Shown here one piece after another: positions 58,338 to 64,000 of a stretch of DNA of 64,000 bases; position 1 is the first letter of the stretch, and each line of letters begins with the position of its first letter. The stretch spans positions 1-64,000 of the forward strand of contig JAAHFN010000037.1 of NCBI GenBank assembly GCA_010672965.1, written 5' to 3'. A model generated the notes under the pieces. The model saw only the letters and a program-made list of their open reading frames with translations, made no database searches and was not told the origin of the DNA. Origin of the DNA: Oscillatoria sp. SIO1A7 (GTDB lineage Bacteria > Cyanobacteriota > Cyanobacteriia > Cyanobacteriales > Laspinemataceae). The position numbers and the translations under genes were made by a program.

Positions 58338-59264
58338 TTAGCCTTCGCCGGAGTTTTGAAAATTCTTCGGACCTTGATAGCCCGATAGCTCTGCCAGTTC
58401 TTCTAAAGGTCGCGTCCCTGGATAGAGCTTTCCTTTTATATCCCAAGTGGGATAGCCCTTAATACCGGCCGCTCGGCAGACATCTGGCTGGGCGTTGGGC
58501 CCGCTGGGGTCGCATTCAATATAATCAACTAGAGCAAATGCTTCTTTGCCAAACATTTCTTTTTGCGCTTGACAGTGGGGACATCTGTAGCCCCCATACT
58601 TCTTAGCTCCGGTATTGGTGAGATGTTCTGCCAAAGCCATTTCAGCCGGGCCGGAGGTAGTGGTAATGGCAAAGGGATTTTGAGTATCGACTTTGGGAGA
58701 GTTAACGCTGGCATAGACCCCTAGGGTGCCAACTAAGGTAATCATGGCAACAATCAGACCGATAAAGATGACTTGTCCGATATCTTCCCAGTCGCGCCCG
58801 AAGATGGCGAGCAAAAATAAACTAAAGGAACAAATCGCCGAAACAAGACAATACAGACAAAGTGCCTGGATTTTATAGGCGAGGAGATACATCAAGTAGC
58901 CGCTGAAAATGGCCATAGAAGTGCCGCCTATCAAAAGGAACAACCAGGTCCAATTTTCTAGCTGCGATCGCAGTTGTCTATTTTCCTTGATATCGATCCG
59001 CAAAGGAGCGACGGCAAAGACCGTCATAGCCACATAGGCCAGGAAACCAAACAGAGTCAGGGGTATGCCAAAGACCTCGGCATAGGGGCTGCTCAAGACT
59101 TGGTCGCAGCCGCTGGTGGGACAGAGTGCCGAGCCTCCCGAGAGTTTGACCCCGGTCAGATATGCAGTCAAAACCCCGCCCAAAGTAGCGATCGCCGCAA
59201 TTAGGAAACGAGACTTGCGATAAATCCAGGGAACAGAACGGGAGCGACTCGTGAGATTTGCCAT
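58338..59264 (-). CDS. VKOR family protein with C-terminal thioredoxin domain
   Basis: A 308-residue membrane protein: a vitamin K epoxide reductase-like domain (about 15-190, four to five helices) with loop cysteines CPTSGCDQVLSSPYAEVFG and active-site CLYC in helix 4, fused to a thioredoxin-like domain with GGYRCPHCQAQKEMFGKEA (CPHC). Cyanobacterial VKOR-Trx fusions oxidise exported proteins, passing electrons to quinone, so this is probably the disulfide-forming enzyme (DsbB/DsbA equivalent). It follows the metal ATPase gene by 8 bp on the same strand and is very probably cotranscribed with it. Confidence 0.94.
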   Translation of the reverse strand: MANLTSRSRSVPWIYRKSRFLIAAIATLGGVLTAYLTGVKLSGGSALCPTSGCDQVLSSPYAEVFGIPLTLFGFLAYVAMTVFAVAPLRIDIKENRQLRSQLENWTWLFLLIGGTSMAIFSGYLMYLLAYKIQALCLYCLVSAICSFSLFLLAIFGRDWEDIGQVIFIGLIVAMITLVGTLGVYASVNSPKVDTQNPFAITTTSGPAEMALAEHLTNTGAKKYGGYRCPHCQAQKEMFGKEAFALVDYIECDPSGPNAQPDVCRAAGIKGYPTWDIKGKLYPGTRPLEELAELSGYQGPKNFQNSGEG

Positions 59265-59272
59265 ATTTGCTT

Positions 59273-61258
59273 CTATTTTCCGAGAACCCTACTAGCATTT
59301 AATATAGCAAGCAAGGCTACCCCCACGTCGGCAAAGACCGCTGCCCATAGAGATGCCAAGCCAAAAATTCCCAAAGTAATAAATGCCGCTTTTGCCCCTA
59401 AAGCCAGAGCGATATTTTGCCAGACAATACGGCGAGTTTTTTTGCCAATCGCGATCGCCTCGGCCACCTTGGACGGCGCATCGGTCATAATCGCAATGTC
59501 CGCCGTCTCGATAGCCGCATCAGAGCCGAGCCCCCCCATTGCAATACCGACATCAGCCCGAGCCAGCGCCGGAGCATCGTTAATGCCATCGCCAACAAAG
59601 GCAATTTTACCCCCCTGCTCCGAAGACATTAATAGCTTTTCAATCGCATCCACCTTTTCTTCTGGCAACAACTCGGCATGGTAAAAATCTATCCCCAATT
59701 CTTTGGCTATCCCTGCCGCTACTTCTCGATTATCTCCAGTTAGCATTGCCACTCGCTCCACCCCAAGCTTTTTCAGGGCTCGAATCGAAGCGGCAGCATC
59801 TTCTTTGAGTTCGTCGGCGATCGCGATATTGCCAGCATAGAGGTTATCCACTGCCAGATAAACCGAAGTTCCCGGCACTTCACAGGTATCGTGAGGGATA
59901 TTCTCGCGGTGCAATAAGCGATCGTTGCCCGCCAGCACAGTAGCGCCATTGACTTTAGCTCGGATACCATGTCCGGCAATTTCTTCGTAAGCAAGCACCT
60001 GTGTCTCAATCGGTTTGCCATAAGCCTCGCGAATCGACCGAGCCACCGGATGGTTGGAATGCAACTCGGCTTCTGCTGCTAGCTGGAGCAATTTTTCCGG
60101 ACTGAAATTGTTGCTAGGGACAACCTGTTTTACTTTAAAAACGCCCCGAGTTAGAGTTCCGGTTTTGTCAAATACTACGGTTTTCGTTTGGGCGAGCGCA
60201 TCTAGAAAAGTAGAACCTTTGACCAAAATTCCTCGCTTCGCCGCGCCCCCGACGCCGCCGAAGTAGCCTAGGGGAATGCTAATCACCAGTCCGCAGGGAC
60301 AGGAAATAACTAGAAGAACCAGCGCCCGATAGCCCCATTCCGCAACAGTAGCTCCGGGAATCAACAGGGGCGGTATTGTCGCCACTGCTAAAGATGCCAA
60401 AACTACTCCTGGGGTATAGATCCTGGCAAACTGGGTCATAAATTTCTCGGTCTTAGCTTTTTTGCTTCTGGCATTTTTCACTAAGTCCAAAATTCGGGCA
60501 ATAGAAGATTCGCCAAAAGCCTTGGTCGTTCGCACGGTTAGCAAGCTCTCTTGGTTGATGCTGCCCGCTAAAACTGATTTCCCGACGCCGACCGAACGCG
60601 GAACAGACTCGCCAGTTAAGGCAGAAGTATCCACCCGAGATTTTCCCGCTATAACCTCGCCATCGAGCGGTATTTTTTCTCCGGGCTTGACCAGAATAAT
60701 ATCGCCAATCTCTACTCGATCGGGATGGACTTTTTCCAGACTTCCATTTTTCTGGAGATTGGCATAGTCCGGGCGAGCGTCTAAGAGAGATTGAATCGAT
60801 CGCCGAGAATTCTTCACCGCCCGCTCTTGCAGCATTTCTCCGATTTGGAAAAAGAGCATAACTCCCACTGCTTCCGGCAGCTCGCGAATGGCTATAGCCC
60901 CCAGGGTCGCCACCGCCATCAGAAAATTCTCGTCCAACAACCGCCCCCGCAGGATATTCCGCCCCGCATTAGTCAAGACGCTCCAGCCGCCGATGAGATA
61001 GGCGGGGATAAAGACTAGATATTCTCCTATAGAATAAGGTGTATTTTGTAAGGGCTCTTGAAAAATGAGACCCCCGACAAATAAAACTACAACTACGGCT
61101 ATCGGCAGCAATTCCCGGTTGAAAAACTCAAAGCCTGCTTTTTTAGCTCCGCCTTCTCCGTGGGAATGGCGAGCGTTATCATTTTCAATCTCATTTTCGA
61201 GGGGGCGATCGTGACTGCAACTACAGCAGCCCCCAGAGTGAGAATGCGATTCGCTCAT
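59273..61258 (-). CDS. P1B-type heavy-metal ATPase (Zn/Cd/Co class)
   Basis: A 661-residue metal pump with an N-terminal His/Cys-rich metal-binding tail (SHSHSGGCCSCSHD, HSHGEGG) in place of a ferredoxin-like domain. Core motifs are intact: TGESVPRSVG, SCPCGLVIS (membrane CPC), DKTGTLTRG (phosphorylated Asp), SNHPVARSI and GDGINDAPALARAD. The CPC motif and His-rich tail favour Zn2+/Cd2+ efflux; cobalt is possible. The ATG at 61258 (AAAGGT upstream) is preferred to a longer frame. A palindromic operator-like site lies about 105 bp upstream (61363-61375). It leads an operon with the VKOR gene. Confidence 0.94.
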   Translation of the reverse strand: MSESHSHSGGCCSCSHDRPLENEIENDNARHSHGEGGAKKAGFEFFNRELLPIAVVVVLFVGGLIFQEPLQNTPYSIGEYLVFIPAYLIGGWSVLTNAGRNILRGRLLDENFLMAVATLGAIAIRELPEAVGVMLFFQIGEMLQERAVKNSRRSIQSLLDARPDYANLQKNGSLEKVHPDRVEIGDIILVKPGEKIPLDGEVIAGKSRVDTSALTGESVPRSVGVGKSVLAGSINQESLLTVRTTKAFGESSIARILDLVKNARSKKAKTEKFMTQFARIYTPGVVLASLAVATIPPLLIPGATVAEWGYRALVLLVISCPCGLVISIPLGYFGGVGGAAKRGILVKGSTFLDALAQTKTVVFDKTGTLTRGVFKVKQVVPSNNFSPEKLLQLAAEAELHSNHPVARSIREAYGKPIETQVLAYEEIAGHGIRAKVNGATVLAGNDRLLHRENIPHDTCEVPGTSVYLAVDNLYAGNIAIADELKEDAAASIRALKKLGVERVAMLTGDNREVAAGIAKELGIDFYHAELLPEEKVDAIEKLLMSSEQGGKIAFVGDGINDAPALARADVGIAMGGLGSDAAIETADIAIMTDAPSKVAEAIAIGKKTRRIVWQNIALALGAKAAFITLGIFGLASLWAAVFADVGVALLAILNASRVLGK

Positions 61259-61362
61259 TTTGATGTACCTTTCTGATTGCAATATAACCCTTATTTTCTA
61301 GAATAGCAGAAACAAAAGCGATCGCCCATCGCGCCCTAATTAAAAAATATTGCAATAATGGT

Positions 61363-61375
61363 AATGATTATCATT
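61363..61375. promoter_or_regulatory. Zur/Fur-like palindrome upstream of the metal ATPase
   Basis: AATGATTATCATT is a perfect 6-1-6 palindrome within GTAATGATTATCATTC, close to the AT-rich Fur/Zur box pattern (TGATAATNATTATCA). It lies about 105 bp before the ATPase ATG in an AT-rich stretch. Efflux pumps are more often controlled by SmtB/ArsR sites, so the regulator is uncertain; it could also serve transcripts on the other side. Confidence 0.45.
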
Positions 61376-61518
61376 CTAGTAATATCAAATTCGTTTAATC
61401 GCTCTAAAAAAGGCTTCCCGTAGGACAGGCGTCCCCCCTGTCCTACCAGGCAGAAGGGACAGGCGTCCCGCCTGTCCTACGGTAGGTAACATACGCCCTA
61501 CACCCTACACCCTACACC
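61376..61518. repeat. GTAGGACAGGCGTCCC palindrome and CCCTACA repeats
   Basis: A degenerate family-C end (about 61383-61397), then GTAGGACAGGCGTCCC facing GCGTCCCGCCTGTCCTAC (61424-61482), then CACCCTA heptamers up to the permease stop. It is non-coding. Confidence 0.8.
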
Positions 61519-62412
61519 CTACACCCTACGGAATAAACCTTTGAGTTCTCGCCAGATGGGAAACTGAGGAGAATTAGACCGGGGATGGGTGAAAATGCCG
61601 TGACTGGGACTGAAGAAAAACGCCAAGGCGAAAAACCCAGAAGCGACCAGAACTATCGCCGGACCGGAAGGAAAATTTTGGTAATAGCTTAAGTACATTC
61701 CGGCGATACTAGAGAGAATGCCAACGATCGCCCCTACAATCATTACCTGATGCAACCTGGGCACTAATAAATAAGCCGTAGCGGTAGGAGTTATTAATAA
61801 AGACAAAACTAGGACGACGCCCACGGCCTTCATGCTAGCCACAACCGTAAGGGCGATTAGCACCATCAGACCAAATTTGAGCAAATTAACCGGCAACCCG
61901 GCGGCCTCGGAACCGAGGGAGTCAAAGGCATAAAATAGCAACTCTTTGTACAGAAGAATTACTATTGCCAGTACCACTGTAGCGATAATAGCCGTATCGC
62001 GAACTTCTATAGCAGTTACTCCGAGAATGTTGCCAAACAAAAAATGATTGAGGTCTATTTTATTGTTTTTTTGGATAACGGTAATCAAAGTAATGCCCAG
62101 AGCAAAAAAGGCAGATAAGACAATTCCCATTGCTGCGTCTTCTTTGATAGGCGATCGCGTCTGAATCCAGGCAATAATAACCGTACTGAGAATCCCGGCC
62201 AGAAAAGCGCCCAGAAAAATATTGGCATCCAGGAGAAAGGCAATTGCCAACCCGGGCAAAACCGAGTGACTAATAGCGTCTCCCAGCAAGGCGAGCCGCT
62301 GTACCATCAGATAGCTGCCCACTACGGCACAAATCAAACCAACGAGAATAGCAATAGTTAGCGATCGCTGCATAAAACTGTATTGCAGCGGCTCCAGTAA
62401 TATTTCTAACAT
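61519..62412 (-). CDS. Metal ABC transporter permease (Mn/Zn type)
   Basis: A 297-residue membrane protein of the ABC-3 family, with about eight helices: FMQRSLTIAILVGLICAVVG, the RLALLGDAISHSVLPGLAIA signature, and SMKAVGVVLVLSLLITPTAT. Together with the ATPase gene upstream and the divergent binding-protein gene it forms a complete Mn/Zn importer. The ATG at 62412 is used; the frame extends back to a TTG inside repeat sequence. Manganese is somewhat more likely than zinc given the ATPase similarity to cyanobacterial MntA, but this is an inference. Confidence 0.9.
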   Translation of the reverse strand: MLEILLEPLQYSFMQRSLTIAILVGLICAVVGSYLMVQRLALLGDAISHSVLPGLAIAFLLDANIFLGAFLAGILSTVIIAWIQTRSPIKEDAAMGIVLSAFFALGITLITVIQKNNKIDLNHFLFGNILGVTAIEVRDTAIIATVVLAIVILLYKELLFYAFDSLGSEAAGLPVNLLKFGLMVLIALTVVASMKAVGVVLVLSLLITPTATAYLLVPRLHQVMIVGAIVGILSSIAGMYLSYYQNFPSGPAIVLVASGFFALAFFFSPSHGIFTHPRSNSPQFPIWRELKGLFRRV

Positions 62413-62438
62413 AATAATGCTGTCTTGCGCTGCGGCGT

Positions 62439-62508
62439 CAAAACTCAAAACTCAAACTTTAAAACTCAAAACTCAAAACTCAAAACTCAAAACTCAAAAC
62501 TCAAATCT
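62439..62508. repeat. AAAACTC heptamer array between ATPase and permease genes
   Basis: About nine AAAACTC units (with variants) occupy the operon-internal gap. Similar units occur near 6620-6655 and 55008-55030. Confidence 0.9.
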
Positions 62509-63300
62509 TCAAGCGGCTTCTCCAGAGAAAAACACCACTTTTCCCCCATAGGCGCGATTCAAGTTTTCCTCGCGCAGGACTTTTTGCCGAGAACCGCAAG
62601 CAATTAACTCGCGATTGAGCAAAATCAAGTCATCAAAATTGACAATAGACGCGCCGAGGTCGTGATTCACCACTAATACCGTTTTATCGCTATCGGCCAA
62701 TTCGCGAAAAATCTGAAAAATAATATCTTGGGTTTTTTGGTCGATACCGACAAAGGGCTCGTCGAAGCAGTAAATATCCCCCTGTTGGGCGAGGGAGCGA
62801 GCCAGAAACACCCGCTGCTGCTGGCCTCCAGACAGATCGCCAATGCGCCGATCGCGGTAGTCGCTCATCCCCACCCGCTCCAGGGCCTCGGCGGCAATAC
62901 GACGGCTGGCGGTAGAGAACCGGCGCAACAAACCCGTTTTTTTGACTCGACCCATCATTACCACATCCCAGACTGTGGCCGGGAAAGTCCAGTCCAGGAG
63001 CGATCGCTGCGGCACATAAGCAATAGCGTCGCGCTGTTCCATCAGCGGCTTGTCGTCGTATAGGACTTGACCGCTCGCCATCGGTAGCAATCCCAACATT
63101 GCTTTTATCAGGGTACTTTTGCCCGCACCATTCGGACCGATAATTCCCGTCAGTCGTCCCTTGTGGATAAAGCAGTTAATATCTCGCAGAGCCTCTAAGT
63201 TGCGATAACTTACCCCTAAATCGCTGATGGCGATCGCTCCTGTGACATCGACACCCGGTTTGCTCTCTCTAGCATTTAGCGGTAATTTTATGGTTGTCAT
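62509..63300 (-). CDS. Metal ABC transporter ATPase (Mn/Zn type)
   Basis: A 263-residue ABC ATPase with Walker A GPNGAGKSTLIKAMLG, Q-loop YVPQRSLLDWTFPATVWDVV, signature LSGGQQQRVFLARSLAQQ, Walker B IYCFDEPFVGID and the H-loop VVNHDLG. The DWTFPATVWDVVMMGR stretch is typical of the manganese/zinc importers (MntA/SitB/ZnuC). The ATG at 63300 with GAGGA about 10 bases upstream is preferred to a TTG at 63360. It is cotranscribed with the permease, separated by a heptamer array, and divergent from the binding-protein gene. Confidence 0.93.
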   Translation of the reverse strand: MTTIKLPLNARESKPGVDVTGAIAISDLGVSYRNLEALRDINCFIHKGRLTGIIGPNGAGKSTLIKAMLGLLPMASGQVLYDDKPLMEQRDAIAYVPQRSLLDWTFPATVWDVVMMGRVKKTGLLRRFSTASRRIAAEALERVGMSDYRDRRIGDLSGGQQQRVFLARSLAQQGDIYCFDEPFVGIDQKTQDIIFQIFRELADSDKTVLVVNHDLGASIVNFDDLILLNRELIACGSRQKVLREENLNRAYGGKVVFFSGEAA

Positions 63301-63358
63301 TGGCGTACTGTCCTCGTTCTGGGTTGGTGTTTGGTTTCCGGTCTGGGCTCGCTTTGCC

Positions 63359-63417
63359 AAAAAAGTGAAACGATTATGAAAATAGTATAAGCTAAAAAAG
63401 TGAAACGATTATGAAAA
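63359..63417. promoter_or_regulatory. Two exact 24-bp direct repeats between divergent metal-transport genes
   Basis: The 24-mer beginning AAAAAAGTGAAACGATTATG occurs at 63359-63382 and 63394-63417, start to start 35 bp. It lies between the ATPase start (63300, minus) and the binding-protein start (63431, plus), the expected position for a shared operator. Tandem direct repeats are the usual site form for OmpR-type response regulators, and a manganese-sensing ManR-like regulator is one candidate. Confidence 0.6.
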
Positions 63418-63430
63418 ATTGCAAACAACC

Positions 63431-64000
63431 ATGAAAGCGATCGCTTCCCCCACCCCCTCCTGCTGCCCTCCCCATAGAAATCCCCACACCCCGATGGCGG
63501 CTCCCCACAGTCCCCACACTTCCCCCTCCTCCCTCTCTCCCCACACTTCCCCCTCTCCCCCCTCCTCCCACAGTCCCCACACCGGTTGGCGCATAGCGAT
63601 CGGATTTCTAAAAACCGCCTTACTCGTTTCTTTGCTAACGGGCTGTGCCCAAGAGACTATTAATAACAAAAAACCCGAAGCTGACGAAAAACTAGCAGTA
63701 GTATCCACTAGCACCATCCTCACTGACTTAACCGAAGAACTTGCAGGGGATGAAATCGCGCTAACTGGCATCCTCGAACCCGGTGCAGACCCCCATGTTT
63801 ACGAACCCGTACCAGCAGACAGCAAAGCTTTCGAGTCTGCAGAATTAATTGTTTATAACGGTTACAACTTAGAGCCCGGACTGATTAAATTGATGAATGC
63901 CACCGGGGTTAATGCGCGCAAATTGGCGGCGGCAGAAGTAGTGGCTCCCCTGCGCATGGACTATGAAGGGCAAAAAGTCCCCGATCCCCATGTCTGGGGA
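63431..64000 (+). CDS. Metal-binding lipoprotein of the Mn/Zn ABC transporter (partial)
   Basis: The open frame from ATG 63431 continues past the window end (190 codons seen). The metal SBP family is clear: VVSTSTILTDLTEELAGDEI, LEPGADPHVYEPVPADSKAF (first His ligand), LIVYNGYNLEPGLIKLM and PDPHVWG (second His ligand). The signal peptide with lipobox (FLKTALLVSLLTGCAQ) starts only near codon 60. Codons about 6-52 are translated CCCCACACTTCC-type repeats (Ser/Pro/His-rich). No ribosome binding site is visible before 63431, so the true start could lie within or after the repeat. It pairs with the divergent ATPase and permease. Confidence 0.88.
   Translation, partial: MKAIASPTPSCCPPHRNPHTPMAAPHSPHTSPSSLSPHTSPSPPSSHSPHTGWRIAIGFLKTALLVSLLTGCAQETINNKKPEADEKLAVVSTSTILTDLTEELAGDEIALTGILEPGADPHVYEPVPADSKAFESAELIVYNGYNLEPGLIKLMNATGVNARKLAAAEVVAPLRMDYEGQKVPDPHVWG
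63450..63580. repeat. CCCCACACTTCCCCCTC repeats at the lipoprotein 5' end
   Basis: Units of CCCCACAGT, CCCCACACTTCC and CCCCCTCCTCCC run from about 63450 to 63580 between the first ATG and the signal peptide codons. The same units appear at 38685-38716 and 53525-53580. Confidence 0.88.

Overview
The window reads as chromosomal DNA of a cyanobacterium, most likely a filamentous one. GCGATCGC (HIP1) octamers are very dense inside and between genes. The gene families are typically cyanobacterial: a kinase/ATPase/GAF/histidine-kinase giant, a receiver-linked adenylate cyclase, DUF4347 and RTX surface proteins, and a cyanobacterial-type peroxidase. Nearly every intergenic gap is filled with short tandem repeats, palindromes or MITE-like elements. 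The species cannot be named from sequence alone.

Layout. 1-17.6 kb is a patchwork of housekeeping and accessory genes: fluoride channel crcB, an EamA transporter, a sodium:alanine-type symporter, a small unknown protein, a ParE/RelE-type toxin-antitoxin pair bracketed by direct repeats, lipA, a receiver protein, a heptose-phosphate-type sugar kinase, a CapA-like protein, rfbB, a small winged-helix-like protein, an MhpD-fold lipoprotein and a glyoxalase-fold membrane protein. 17.6-29.1 kb is one transcription unit of signalling giants: a receiver-adenylate cyclase, a Ser/Thr kinase-AAA-GAF-hybrid histidine kinase broken by one in-frame TAA, and a receiver-PAS-PAS-histidine kinase with an Hpt domain nested inside its ATPase domain. 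29.4-35.4 kb (minus strand) is a 2011-residue DUF4347/beta-helix/RTX surface protein. 36-38.5 kb holds a small coiled-coil protein, a TIGR03032 protein and a VapC-type pair. 38.8-54.6 kb is a second signalling island with six histidine kinases and two free-standing receivers. 55-57.5 kb is an animal-type haem peroxidase with RTX repeats. 58.3-64 kb is a metal and redox block: a VKOR-thioredoxin protein, a P1B metal ATPase, and a divergent Mn/Zn-type ABC transporter whose binding-protein gene runs off the window end.

How the parts fit. The two signalling islands encode eight histidine kinases, at least a dozen receiver domains, two Hpt domains and one cyclase. Most kinases lack their own transmembrane sensor and instead begin with a receiver or GAF domain, which suggests multi-step phosphorelays wired between neighbouring products. 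Three kinases share an extra helical segment of about 100 residues inside the DHp hairpin. Three others carry large insertions (an Hpt domain, a palindromic repeat, a minisatellite) in the same loop of the HATPase domain.

A second theme is repeats entering genes. Families that fill the intergenic gaps also sit in frame inside kinases and a surface protein, and form the apparent N-terminus of the metal-binding lipoprotein. No rRNA, tRNA, CRISPR array or intact transposase was found.
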